Notes under the pieces: model-generated
What the model saw: only the letters and a program-made list of their open reading frames with translations
What the model was told of the DNA's origin: nothing
Database searches by the model: none
Shown: positions 15,934 through 25,241 of the stretch, one piece after another
Numbering within the stretch: the first letter of the stretch is position 1
Layout: the number at the start of each line of letters is the position of its first letter
Translations under genes and position numbers: made by a program
DNA from: JANXVY01 sp034408685
GTDB lineage: Bacteria; Pseudomonadota; Alphaproteobacteria; Rhizobiales; Hyphomicrobiaceae
Direction of reading: 5' to 3'
Assembly (NCBI GenBank): GCA_034408685.1
Contig: JAWXCP010000234.1
Span: 5,169 to 69,168, forward strand
DNA: 64,000 nucleotides

Positions 15934-17025
15934 ATGCCCATACCGACAGACTTTGACGACATTCTACTTGGCACCGACCTCGCCGACGCCATCAACGGCC
16001 GCAAGGGTAACGACATCATCGAAGGCTTCGATGGCAATGATCGCTTAGCTGGTGGCGAAGGCAACGATATTGTTTTCGGTGATGGCGGTAATGACGTTAT
16101 CGACGGCGGCATCGGCAACGACGAAGTGTTCGGTGGCGATGGTAACGACATCTTAGTCGGCGGCGAGGGCGACGATCTCGTCGAAGGTGGTGACGGCGAC
16201 GACGCCTTGACGGGTGGCGTTGGCGACGACGTCATGTTCGGCGGCACCGGCAACGACCGGCTCGACGGCGGCGAGGGCAAGGATCAGTTGTTTGGCGGCG
16301 ATGGCGATGATGTCGTTGCTGGCGGCAAGGGCGAGGACGACCTGTTCGGCGGCGCTGGCAATGACCGGCTGGCCGGCGGCGATGACAACGATCTCATCGA
16401 AGGTGGCGATGGCAACGACGTCGTCAATGGCGATCAGGGCAGCGACACCCTGTACGGCGGCCTCGGCAACGATACCCTCCGCGGCGGCGAAGGTGACGAC
16501 ACGGCGTTCGGCGGCACCGGCCTCGACTTCATATCCGGCGATTCTGGTAACGACCGCCTTTTCGGCGGGGACGACAACGATCGGCTCGACGGCGGCGAGG
16601 GCGACGATCTGCTTGACGGCGGTGCAGGTGCCGACACGCTCATTGGCGGGATTGGCTCAGATCGCCTTGTCGGCGGCGCTGGCGCCGATAGTCTGACCGG
16701 TGGTGCCGATCAGGACTTCTTCGTTCTGGCTCGGACCGGCGGACGCGACACGATCACCGACTTCCAGACCGGAAGCGACGATCTCGTCATCAGCGCGGCC
16801 GAGTTCGGCGGCGGCTTGCAGGCCGGTAGCTCGATCGACAGCAGCCGCGTCGTCTCCTCTGCCGCGCCCGCCGCATCGGTCTCCGGCCAGGGCACATTCC
16901 TCTACAACACCGGAACCGGCATTTTGTCCTGGGATGCCGATGGCGCTGGCGGCGCCGCTGCCACCCAGGTCGCGGCTCTCACCCGCGGGCTCGCGCTGAC
17001 GAGTTCAGATTTCGAGATCGTCTGA
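15934..17025 (+). CDS. RTX calcium-binding repeat protein
   Basis: The 363-residue protein is built almost entirely from glycine-rich nonapeptides of the GGxGxDxUx type (residues 10-290, roughly 28 copies), which bind calcium and fold outside the cell. The C-terminus, DFFVLARTGGRDTITDFQTGSDDLVIS...FEIV, resembles the end of serralysin-type proteins and should hold the type I secretion signal. No enzyme domain is present, so it may be structural, adhesive or surface-forming. The start ATG is preceded by GGAGTTCATCCC. The dedicated ABC transporter and HlyD adaptor genes follow directly. Confidence 0.9.
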   Translation: MPIPTDFDDILLGTDLADAINGRKGNDIIEGFDGNDRLAGGEGNDIVFGDGGNDVIDGGIGNDEVFGGDGNDILVGGEGDDLVEGGDGDDALTGGVGDDVMFGGTGNDRLDGGEGKDQLFGGDGDDVVAGGKGEDDLFGGAGNDRLAGGDDNDLIEGGDGNDVVNGDQGSDTLYGGLGNDTLRGGEGDDTAFGGTGLDFISGDSGNDRLFGGDDNDRLDGGEGDDLLDGGAGADTLIGGIGSDRLVGGAGADSLTGGADQDFFVLARTGGRDTITDFQTGSDDLVISAAEFGGGLQAGSSIDSSRVVSSAAPAASVSGQGTFLYNTGTGILSWDADGAGGAAATQVAALTRGLALTSSDFEIV

Positions 17026-17117
17026 CGACAACAGGCAGCGGGGTCTACCCCCCCGCTGCCCCGCTTTCGCGCGCCAAGGCCACCCGAACACAGACGATCC
17101 CGCCAACGGAGCAACCC

Positions 17118-18875
17118 ATGCAGAAAATTGCGCCCACCGTTGCCCGCGCTTCCCTCGGCGCCTCCTTGAGCTGGGCACTCCTTGCCGTTGTTATGATGTC
17201 GTGCGTCGTCAACTTGTTGGCGTTGGCTGGCGCATTCTATATGCTACAAGTCTACGATCGGGTGCTGACCAGCCAAAGCGTTCCGACACTCATTGCGCTA
17301 TCGGTTCTCGTCGCTGGGCTTTACGTCGCCTACGGCATACTTGATGTCATCCGCGGTCAGTTGATGCTGCGGATGGGCAGCCGCATCGATACGTTCGCCA
17401 TGCCCGTCGCCTACAATGAAGGCGTCCAGAGATACCTCGACGGCCGCGCGCCACATGATGCCCTGCAGCCGGTCCGCGATGTCGATACGTTGCGCAACTT
17501 CCTGGCGAGTTCCGCTCCCGTTGCGGTCGCCGATCTGCCGTGGACGCCCATTTTCCTCGTATTCGTAACGATGTTGTCGCCAACACTGGGCCTCGTGACA
17601 GCGGGTGGCATGGCAATCCTGGTGGTGATCGCCGTAGCAACCGACTTTGCAACGCGCCGCCTGGAGGCCAGGATCGCTGCCGCATCGTATGGCCGGTCCC
17701 TCGAGCTCGACGCAACCTTACGCAACAGCGAAGCCATGGTGGCTATGGGCATGGCGCCCGAGGCGGCCGCGCGATTTTTAACCAGCCACCAGGGGATTGT
17801 TGACGGTCAGCAGCGGGCAGGAGACGCCGTCATTCTGCTCGGTGGCATTTCGCGCGTCATCCGTTTGATGCTGCAATCGGCGATTCTGGGGCTTGGTGCT
17901 TATCTCGTCATCAAGGGCAATATCACAACAGGCGCGATCATCGCCGCATCGATCGCCGCAGCCCGCGCCCTGGCACCGGTCGAGCAGGCGATCACCAACT
18001 GGCGCGCCTTGGCGCAAGCCCGCGATAGTGCGCGGCGGCTGCGTGACATGATCACAACGGCCAAACCGGATGCCGCGCCATTGCCATTGCCGCCGCCCAA
18101 CCGCTCCGTGGCACTCGATCAGGTCGTCGTTCGCGCCCCCGGTAGCGCGGTCGCGGCGTTGAGCGGGGTCACCTTCGCCCTGGAAGCCGGGCAAGGATTA
18201 GCCGTGATCGGAACAAGCGGCTCGGGAAAGTCAACTTTAGCGCGGACCATCGCTGGCATCTGGACGCCGGTCCACGGCGCAGTTCGGCTCGACGGTGCGC
18301 CAATCGGACGTTGGGACACCGCAGATCGCGGCCGCTTCATCGGTTACATGCCGCAGCACATCGAGCTGTTTCCAGCCTCGATCGCGAGAAACATCGCGCG
18401 GCTCGACGATCATGCCGACGGAAGTGCGATCGTTGCGGCGGCAATGGCTGCTGGCATCCATGACGTCATCTTGAACCTGCCGCAGGGTTATGAAACCGAA
18501 CTTGGCACAGGTGGAGCACCATTATCGGCTGGCCAGCGTCAACAAATCGGGCTTGCCCGTGCGCTGTATCAAGATCCGTTCCTCGTTGTGCTCGATGAGC
18601 CCAACGCGAACCTCGACCAGGATGGCGAGGATGCACTGATTGCAGCGCTAAAGGGCATTCGCGATCGTGGCGGCATCGCCGTGGTCGTCGCCCATCGCCG
18701 CAGCATCCTGACGGCCCTCGACACCGTCGCCATCATCGAAGGCGCGCGCCTCAAGACGATTGGCCCGAAAGCCGACGTCCTACGAATGCTTGCTCCGCGT
18801 ATCGACCCAGCTCCCGTCGAACCGCGTGTGACGGCCCTGACGCCAGCTGGTTGCAAACGGAGGACTGCACCATGA
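17118..18875 (+). CDS. Type I secretion ABC transporter (permease/ATPase) of the RTX locus
   Basis: The 585-residue protein is a PrtD/HlyB-like exporter without a peptidase domain. Membrane helices fill residues 15-300. The ATPase part has Walker A GTSGSGKS at 365-372, Q-loop Gln413, signature LSAGQ at 469-473, Walker B FLVVLDEP near 490 and H-loop His526. All catalytic residues are present. It should energise export of the adjacent RTX protein together with the HlyD homologue and an outer-membrane TolC, which is not encoded nearby. It overlaps the HlyD gene by ATGA. Confidence 0.92.
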   Translation: MQKIAPTVARASLGASLSWALLAVVMMSCVVNLLALAGAFYMLQVYDRVLTSQSVPTLIALSVLVAGLYVAYGILDVIRGQLMLRMGSRIDTFAMPVAYNEGVQRYLDGRAPHDALQPVRDVDTLRNFLASSAPVAVADLPWTPIFLVFVTMLSPTLGLVTAGGMAILVVIAVATDFATRRLEARIAAASYGRSLELDATLRNSEAMVAMGMAPEAAARFLTSHQGIVDGQQRAGDAVILLGGISRVIRLMLQSAILGLGAYLVIKGNITTGAIIAASIAAARALAPVEQAITNWRALAQARDSARRLRDMITTAKPDAAPLPLPPPNRSVALDQVVVRAPGSAVAALSGVTFALEAGQGLAVIGTSGSGKSTLARTIAGIWTPVHGAVRLDGAPIGRWDTADRGRFIGYMPQHIELFPASIARNIARLDDHADGSAIVAAAMAAGIHDVILNLPQGYETELGTGGAPLSAGQRQQIGLARALYQDPFLVVLDEPNANLDQDGEDALIAALKGIRDRGGIAVVVAHRRSILTALDTVAIIEGARLKTIGPKADVLRMLAPRIDPAPVEPRVTALTPAGCKRRTAP

Positions 18876-20260
18876 CCACACCCTTGCGCCGCACGAACGA
18901 ACTGGTGATCGTCCCAGCCAAAGGCTCAGCCGAACCGCCAAGACAGCCTCGCCGCCGCAGCCGCGCGCCGGGTTTTGTCGACCGCGGAAGTGGGCTTTTC
19001 AATCGCACCCTGCTTGGCTTTGCGATCGTTGCGGTGCTCGTCATCGGGATCGGTGCGTGGGGCGCAACGGCACGACTGTCGGGCGCTGTTATCGCACCGG
19101 GACTGCTGGTCGTTGATAGCAACGTCAAGCGGGTCCAACATCCAACGGGTGGCGTCGTCACGGATATTCGCGTTCGCAATGGCGATCAGGTGAAGACCGG
19201 AGACGTTCTCGTCACGCTGGATAACGGCCAGTCGCGCGCCATGCTGGCCATCCACGACAACAAGATCCTTCAGCTCGAGAGCGAGAAATCCCGGCTGATT
19301 GCCGAGCGGGACGGCGTCGCGACGATGGCATTCCCAGCTGCGCTCGATGCCAAAAACCCCAGCGCCAAGACGGCGTTTGAAGAAGAGCGCCGCCTGCTTG
19401 ATGCGCGCCGGAGCGGCTGGGCCAGCCAGAGAGCGCGGCTGCGAGAGCGGATCGTTCAAGTCCGCCGGGAGATCGACGCGATTATATCCCAACGAACAGC
19501 CAAGGGTGCCGAGATCGAACTGATCCGGCAAGAGCTTAAGCTCGTCGACGACATGTACAAGCGCCAGTTGTCAAACATTACCCGCGTGATCGGCATGAAG
19601 CGCGAGTTGGCGCGATTTGAGGGCGACAAGGGCGCGCTAGAAGCGCAGATCGCGCGGGCGGAAAGCAGCATACATGAGATCGAACTGCAACTTGTGGAGC
19701 TCGATCAGCGCGTCGTCACCGATGTTCACAAACAGGTACGCGAGATCGACGGCCAACTCGCCGAATTGGCTGAGCGGAAAGCGACAGCCGAAGACCAATT
19801 GCGCCGGACGGAATTGCGGGCCCCCGTTATGGGCACGGTGCACGAACTCGTGGCGAACACCGTCGGTGGTGTCATCAGACCCGGGGAAACCGTGATGAGC
19901 ATCGTGCCGCAACGCGACGCGTTGAGCGTCGAAGTGCGGATCGCACCCAAAGACATCGATCAAGTCGTCGTTGGCCAGCGCGCTCTGTTGCGGTTCAGTT
20001 CGCTCAACAAGGAGCAGACGCCGGAGTTGCCGGGCATCGTCGGCCATGTTGGCGCTGACTTATCACGCGAGCCGTCAACCGGCCGCGAGTTTTTTCTCGC
20101 GAGGATCGAGGTCAACCCACAAGCGATGGCCAAAGCTGACGGGTTCAAGCTGACGCCGGGAATGCCGGTCGATAGTTTCATAGAAACCGACGAACGCACC
20201 GCGCTGTCGTATCTGTTGAAACCGTTCACCGACCAAGTGGTGCGGGCGATGCGCGAGTAA
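18872..20260 (+). CDS. HlyD-family periplasmic adaptor of the RTX locus
   Basis: The 462-residue protein has a basic cytoplasmic N-terminus, one membrane helix (TLLGFAIVAVLVIGIGAWGAT), a biotinyl-lipoyl-like segment (HPTGGVVTDIRVRNGDQVKTGDVLVTLD), a long coiled coil (residues 140-300) and the second lipoyl half (LRAPVMGTVHELVANTVGGVIRPGETVMSIVP). This is the membrane-fusion protein that links the inner-membrane ABC exporter to TolC. Start overlaps the ABC gene by ATGA. A bidirectional hairpin follows before the converging porin gene. Confidence 0.92.
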   Translation: MTTPLRRTNELVIVPAKGSAEPPRQPRRRSRAPGFVDRGSGLFNRTLLGFAIVAVLVIGIGAWGATARLSGAVIAPGLLVVDSNVKRVQHPTGGVVTDIRVRNGDQVKTGDVLVTLDNGQSRAMLAIHDNKILQLESEKSRLIAERDGVATMAFPAALDAKNPSAKTAFEEERRLLDARRSGWASQRARLRERIVQVRREIDAIISQRTAKGAEIELIRQELKLVDDMYKRQLSNITRVIGMKRELARFEGDKGALEAQIARAESSIHEIELQLVELDQRVVTDVHKQVREIDGQLAELAERKATAEDQLRRTELRAPVMGTVHELVANTVGGVIRPGETVMSIVPQRDALSVEVRIAPKDIDQVVVGQRALLRFSSLNKEQTPELPGIVGHVGADLSREPSTGREFFLARIEVNPQAMAKADGFKLTPGMPVDSFIETDERTALSYLLKPFTDQVVRAMRE

Positions 20261-20330
20261 CACCGCCGCGTAGGGCTTGGACGTGACGTCGCAGCGACGG
20301 CCCTAGGCGAGCGACATAGAACCAAAAAGC

Positions 20331-20360
20331 AATGGCCGGCTCTTCCAGGAGGCGGCCATT
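20331..20360. terminator. Hairpin between converging HlyD and porin genes
   Basis: AATGGCCG (20331-20338) pairs perfectly with CGGCCATT (20353-20360). On the minus strand the stem is followed by GCTTTTTGG, so it probably ends the porin transcript; on the plus strand the T-run is weaker (ACTATTTT). Confidence 0.65.
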
Positions 20361-20387
20361 ACTATTTTGGATTGTCGACTGGAACCG

Positions 20388-21836
20388 TCAGAACCGGATG
20401 CGGCTACCGGCCATGACGACATCGGCATCCTCGAGCGGGGCCGTGATGCGGTTGCCGTTGCTTTCGAAGCCTTTTACGTCGGCGGACAATTTCCGGTATG
20501 ACAGGAACAGGTCCATCTGCGCCGCGCTGATGTGTTGAACGACGCCGACACCCCAGATCTGCATCGTGCTCGACGTCACATAGTCGACGTCCCCGCCGAC
20601 AGCAGACCCGACGCTGACGTTGAGCCCGGTAATGGCGTCTTCCGAGCGAGCGTACTCGCCGTAAAACGAGGTGTACCCCAACCGGAACGGGTCGATCTTG
20701 ATACCAGCCGACAGATGGTAATAATCGAAGTCCGGGCGGCTGCTGCAGCCGATGCCCGTTGTCGCACGCAGTTGTTGCGCGTCGCCGGAGGAGAAACACG
20801 CGAACGTCTGGGTGCCGAGGTTTCCGCCAGCGAATTCACGGTGCAGATAGGCTCCCGACAGGAACAGTCCCGTTGGCTCGTGCAATACGCTGGCCGAACC
20901 CTTGAATTCCCGGATCTCGGTATTTCCCGTTGCTGCAGCATCACTGCCGCGCGGCCAGCCGAACACGTCGCCAGCCTCTTCGTGGTTCTCGAAATAGCCA
21001 GCACCGAAAGCCACGCGCAAGCCGTTCCAACGGCGCCCATACCTCAGGGCGATGTCGAAGATGTCATCTTCGCCCCAGGCTGCCGATACGGCGAAACCGG
21101 CAAGCACGGGGCTGTCGTAGCGGACGATGTTGGCGCGCCGTGTGTCGAGCTGAGGGACGAAGCGGTTCCAACGCAGCGATATCGTGTTACCCGACGACAG
21201 CGCGTTGAGATCGCCCGTCGCGCTGTCCCGCGTAAACAGGTTGGTGCCGACGAGCGAGGTGTCGGCAGATGCCGCGATCCCGGTTCCAGCGAGGCTATAG
21301 TTGAGCAGGTCATCTGTGGCTGGTGCGCCGAGACCAACCGAGATGGCGCCCCATCGCTTGCTATCGATATACCACAACGACTGGCGAAGCGAGACGCCGC
21401 CATTGCCACTGTCATCGACGGTCTGGCTGACGGCCACCGACGACGCGACGTCGGTCGAGAATTCCAGATAATAACCAGCCATCAGTCCTGGACCGATCGT
21501 CGTGCTTCCGTCGAAGCGGAAGCGGTCGCTCGAGTTCGAGTTCGATACCTGATAGATATTTTGCTCGCGGCCGTCGTCGAAAGACAGCACAGCCTGGCTG
21601 ACTTGGCCCGAGATCCGCAAGCTGAGCTTGCGATTGCCCTTACGCGCGGTTGTGGCCTCGAGTTCGGCAATGCGATCTTCGAGGTCGGCACAGCATGACG
21701 CGCCAAGGTCGGCAGCCAAGGCTGCACCAGTCGCAAATGACGCAACGGCGAGAACGCTCGCGCTGGTGATAAGGGTGCGGGCGAGCCGCTGGCGCGCTGA
21801 GTGATGCCGCTGGGGCGCTGAGTGATTTCGGGTCAT
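20388..21836 (-). CDS. Outer-membrane porin
   Basis: The 482-residue protein has a signal peptide ending in GAALAADLGA, a short coiled-coil N-terminus of the mature part (CCADLEDRIAELEATTAR), and beta-barrel sequence ending in the OMP signature VVMAGSRIRF with terminal Phe. Segments such as LSLRISGQVSQAVLSFDDGREQNIYQVSNSNSSDRF and FVPQLDTRRANIVRYDSPVLAGFAVSAAWGED are typical of alphaproteobacterial general porins. The ATG at 21836 overlaps the stop of the upstream subtilase gene (ATGA), an unusual pairing that indicates coordinated expression. Confidence 0.88.
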   Translation of the reverse strand: MTRNHSAPQRHHSARQRLARTLITSASVLAVASFATGAALAADLGASCCADLEDRIAELEATTARKGNRKLSLRISGQVSQAVLSFDDGREQNIYQVSNSNSSDRFRFDGSTTIGPGLMAGYYLEFSTDVASSVAVSQTVDDSGNGGVSLRQSLWYIDSKRWGAISVGLGAPATDDLLNYSLAGTGIAASADTSLVGTNLFTRDSATGDLNALSSGNTISLRWNRFVPQLDTRRANIVRYDSPVLAGFAVSAAWGEDDIFDIALRYGRRWNGLRVAFGAGYFENHEEAGDVFGWPRGSDAAATGNTEIREFKGSASVLHEPTGLFLSGAYLHREFAGGNLGTQTFACFSSGDAQQLRATTGIGCSSRPDFDYYHLSAGIKIDPFRLGYTSFYGEYARSEDAITGLNVSVGSAVGGDVDYVTSSTMQIWGVGVVQHISAAQMDLFLSYRKLSADVKGFESNGNRITAPLEDADVVMAGSRIRF

Positions 21837-23389
21837 GGGCACACATTCCCCGCAAGGATGAGGCCCCACCCGAACACCGAATCGCGCCCGGGTGCGCCAA
21901 GATCGCGTGCCGACTTTTGAAGCGACTCAATGATTTTTTCGATTGGCGTGTTGGGTTCACGGGCGATCGCGGCGGCGATTGCTGCACTGATGAACGGCGT
22001 GGCAAACGACGTGCCGGTCTCGAACCGCTGCTCAGCGCGGACCGAAACCACCGGCACATCGACGCCAGGTCCGGCAAGGTCGACGTGTGCGCCGCGAATG
22101 GCAAGGCGGTAAACGCGCTCGTCGGCTGCAACGCCCGTCACCGCGATAGCATCGTCGTAGGCCGCCGGATACAGCGGTGGGCTTCCCGGACCCGCATTGC
22201 CCGTCGATGCGATGAGCCTGGCGCCGCGCGAGGCGGCAACCGAAACGGCCTTCTCAAGAATGCGATTTGCCGGGCCAGCGAAGCTCGAGTTGATGACCTT
22301 GATATTGCGGCTCAATGCCGTGTCGATGGCCACAGTAATATCGTAGCTGTCGCCAATGTCCTCACCATCGGCCGCCTTGTGGAAGGCCGACACGGCAACC
22401 AATCGGCTCTTCGTCAGCAATCCGGGCACTGGCGCATCCGACCTGCCCGATATCAAAGCCGCGATCGCCGTTCCATGCAGAGACGACGCGGGCTGCCGTC
22501 CAGCTGCGACCACGTTGATGACCTCGATGCCCTGTCCGACGAGACCAGGGCTTGTCGGATCGACCGGGGTGTCGATTATTGCGATCGTGGCTGGAACCGT
22601 GCAGCCGCCCGGGTAGGCTGGCCAAGCCGCGCCCGTTGTCTCACGCCGACCGCTGCCTGGACGATAGATGCCGTAGATGTGGTTGAAGTCCGAGATTGCG
22701 GTCGGAGCGATGCGCTGGGCTTCCGCCAATCCGGACCGCGTCGACAAATCACGCGGAACCCGTACACGGACCAGCGTTACGCCGAGTGCCGTCGACCTCA
22801 AGACGATGACGAAGCCGCGAGATTGAAGTTCGAGCAACTGCTGCTCAGTGACATCGAACAGTACGACTTCGCGGGGGATGATGCGCGCCGGGTCAGCCAG
22901 TGCCGGCTCGCCCACCGGTCGTGTCCGGCTGGCCGATCCGCCAGCATTGGCAACGCGACTAGGAGGAGGACCAGCGGGCCGGGCGACAGTTGCAGGGCGA
23001 CTGACCGCAGGCGGACGCGGCCGGATACAGTTGCGTAACCAGGACGGCCGAACGGCAATCTCGGCGAAACAGTCGTCAGCGTCAGATGGACCTGCGTTGT
23101 CGCCATCGTCGAAGGCGCCGGGCGCACCGGCACCACCGACCGCTCCTCCACCGCCAGCGCCCCCGCCACCTACACCGCCACCACCAACTGCTCCGCCCCC
23201 GTCATCATCACCGTCATCGTCGTCGCCGCCGACATCATCATCAGCGTCCTGCGCCCAGGCTGACGACAGCTTGCTGTCAACGAGGATGCCCGCGCAAACG
23301 ACAACGCCAATCATCGCCCATAGTACAAATAAAGTGGCGGAAGCCCCTGAGGAGCAGCGCAACGCGCGTGTTCGGGTGATCGAAACCAT
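21833..23389 (-). CDS. Membrane-anchored S8 subtilisin-family serine protease
   Basis: The 518-residue protein has a signal-anchor or signal peptide (residues 18-46), a remarkable Asp/Gly-rich low-complexity linker (49-100), a proline-rich stretch, and a subtilisin catalytic domain from about residue 260. The triad is visible as Asp273 in IAIIDTPVD, His305 in LHGTAIAALISG and Ser461 in GTSFATPF, with oxyanion Asn398 in ASTGNAGPG. The Asp motif is DTP rather than DTG. It is in the exported S8 group of alphaproteobacteria, substrate unknown. It overlaps the downstream porin gene by four bases. Confidence 0.88.
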   Translation of the reverse strand: MVSITRTRALRCSSGASATLFVLWAMIGVVVCAGILVDSKLSSAWAQDADDDVGGDDDDGDDDGGGAVGGGGVGGGGAGGGGAVGGAGAPGAFDDGDNAGPSDADDCFAEIAVRPSWLRNCIRPRPPAVSRPATVARPAGPPPSRVANAGGSASRTRPVGEPALADPARIIPREVVLFDVTEQQLLELQSRGFVIVLRSTALGVTLVRVRVPRDLSTRSGLAEAQRIAPTAISDFNHIYGIYRPGSGRRETTGAAWPAYPGGCTVPATIAIIDTPVDPTSPGLVGQGIEVINVVAAGRQPASSLHGTAIAALISGRSDAPVPGLLTKSRLVAVSAFHKAADGEDIGDSYDITVAIDTALSRNIKVINSSFAGPANRILEKAVSVAASRGARLIASTGNAGPGSPPLYPAAYDDAIAVTGVAADERVYRLAIRGAHVDLAGPGVDVPVVSVRAEQRFETGTSFATPFISAAIAAAIAREPNTPIEKIIESLQKSARDLGAPGRDSVFGWGLILAGNVCP

Positions 23390-23624
23390 TATCCCACTAT
23401 GTGTTCCCGAGTGCGCCGAGCGTCGGCATAAATTTCCGCAAGCAAATCTGTATCACGACGGATCGAGCATCTCCAAGCGGCGGGCCATATCGGCCTAAGC
23501 GCGGCGACATTCGCCAAAGGTTGTGGTTTTTGCACCACCCTGACAGTGTTGCCCAGCCGTGTCGGTGCCGACCTGAAATCTCAAGTTGCTGATCGTCGTG
23601 GAATAGAACAGGAACGCCCATCGA
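23390..23624. other. Intergenic region upstream of the subtilase gene
   Basis: This 235-bp region must hold the subtilase-porin promoter and the end of the spoVR operon. I see no ECF-type motif with the regulon spacing, no gene and no clear terminator. Confidence 0.5.
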
Positions 23625-25241
23625 TCACGGCATCGGCAGTGACTCATGTTCACGGAGCGTCTTGCCGGTCGCAATGTCGATCTCGAGCAGCTTCACACGG
23701 TAGCCCCACAACCGGGCGACGTGCAACAAAACGCGCTCGCAGCGAAGCTTGTCCAGCAGCACGCCGTTATGGACCCGGTGCACGATTTGCAGGCGGCGCG
23801 AGCCGTTCAAATCTGCTTCGACAATCTGCAGGTCCGGGTCTTGCGCCGACACGGTGTAATGGTTAGCAAGCGCCCGGCGGATGTTGCGATAGCCCTGCTC
23901 GTTGTGAATGGAGCGGACGTCGACGACCGGCTTATCCGCTTTGTCGCGGACCTCGAACAGGCGGAAGTCTCGGATCACCTTAGGCGACAGGAATTGCATC
24001 ACGAAGCTGTCGTCGCGGTAATCGGCCCATACGCTCTTGAGCACGCCCATGACATCGCCACTGCCAGCAATTTCGGGGAACCACGCGCGGTCTTCCTCCG
24101 TCGGCTCAAGCGTCATCCGCTCGATGTCGCTCATCATGGCAAAGCCCAGGGCATAGGGGTTGATCCCCGAATACCGCCGATCGTTCCAAGCTGGCTGGGT
24201 GATGACCGATGAATGGCTGTGAAGGAACTCCAGCATCGCGCCCTCGGTCAGCGCGCCTTTTTCATAAAGCCGGTTCATGATCCGGTAATGGCACCATGTT
24301 GCGCAGCCCTCGTTCATCAGTTTGGTCTGCCGTTGCGGATAGAAGTAGTTGGCAAGCATGCGCACGATGCGCAGCAATTCGCGCTGCCAACCTTCGAGCT
24401 TCGGCGCGTGCTTCTCCAGAAAATAGAGAATGTTTTCCTCAGGCAGGCCGATAGCCTCTTCGGCCTCGCCCGCTGGCACTGGCGACGCCGGGGCGCCCTC
24501 CACGTCGAGGTCGCTGCGCAAGCCCTTTGGCACCGTCCGCCAAAGGTCGTTGAACGATTGCTCCTCATAGGTGCGCCGTTCGAGTTCGCGCGCCCGTTCG
24601 CGTTCGAATGACCGCGCCGCTTTCGAGCCGGGATGACGGCTCACACCCTGCGCCATCAGTGCGTGTGCGGCATCGAGCACCAGTTCTACGGCCTCAGCCC
24701 CATGACGCTCCTCGCAGCGCGCGACGTAGTCCTTGGCAAAGTCGAGATAATCGAGAATGGCGTCTGGGCGCGTCCACTCCCGGAACAGATAGTTGTTCTT
24801 GAAGAAATGGTTGTGGCCCATCGCGGCGTGCGCCAGCACGAGGGTCTGCATCGTCATGGAATTTTCTTCCATGATGTAGTTGATGCACGGATCGGAATTG
24901 ATGACGAGTTCGAACGCGAGCGAACGCCCACCCTTGCGATACTGCGCCTCGTCGCGGGCGAAATGTTTGCCAAACGACCAGTGCCGGTACATGCGCGGCA
25001 TGCCGATCGACGCGTAGGCGTCAAGCATTTGCTCGGCGGTGATGACCTCGATGGTGTTGGGCGAAATGTTCAGCCCCATCTCGCCGACGCCGATCTCCTC
25101 GATCGCATCATAAGCCGTTTTCAACAAATCAAACGTCCACTCGTGCCCCTCGAACAGCGGACGCCCAAACTGGGCTGGCGGTGCGATTTGCGTCTGTCCC
25201 GGCATCGAGCCTAGCTTTGGACTTACGATCGAACTGGGCAT
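23625..25241 (-). CDS. spoVR: SpoVR-family protein
   Basis: The 538-residue protein is a clear SpoVR/YcgB homologue: HWSFGKHFARDEAQYRKGGRSLAFELVINSDPCINYIMEENSM, the HNHFFKNNYLF stretch and NEGCATWCHYRIMNRLYEKG are all characteristic. The family is linked to stress survival in proteobacteria and to cortex formation in Bacillus; biochemical activity is not established. It is the last gene of the conserved yeaG-yeaH-spoVR operon, overlapping yeaH by one base (TAATG). Confidence 0.95.
   Translation of the reverse strand: MPSSIVSPKLGSMPGQTQIAPPAQFGRPLFEGHEWTFDLLKTAYDAIEEIGVGEMGLNISPNTIEVITAEQMLDAYASIGMPRMYRHWSFGKHFARDEAQYRKGGRSLAFELVINSDPCINYIMEENSMTMQTLVLAHAAMGHNHFFKNNYLFREWTRPDAILDYLDFAKDYVARCEERHGAEAVELVLDAAHALMAQGVSRHPGSKAARSFERERARELERRTYEEQSFNDLWRTVPKGLRSDLDVEGAPASPVPAGEAEEAIGLPEENILYFLEKHAPKLEGWQRELLRIVRMLANYFYPQRQTKLMNEGCATWCHYRIMNRLYEKGALTEGAMLEFLHSHSSVITQPAWNDRRYSGINPYALGFAMMSDIERMTLEPTEEDRAWFPEIAGSGDVMGVLKSVWADYRDDSFVMQFLSPKVIRDFRLFEVRDKADKPVVDVRSIHNEQGYRNIRRALANHYTVSAQDPDLQIVEADLNGSRRLQIVHRVHNGVLLDKLRCERVLLHVARLWGYRVKLLEIDIATGKTLREHESLPMP

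Noticed and set aside
15927..16280. Regular repeats that could suggest a CRISPR array
   Set aside because: The period is 27 bp and multiples of the RTX nonapeptide, in frame, with no spacer-repeat pattern and no cas genes.
23390..23450. GGGAACACATAGTGGGATAA as an ECF promoter of the subtilase
   Set aside because: The putative -10 part would fall on the start codon and the spacing and sequence do not match the five regulon sites.
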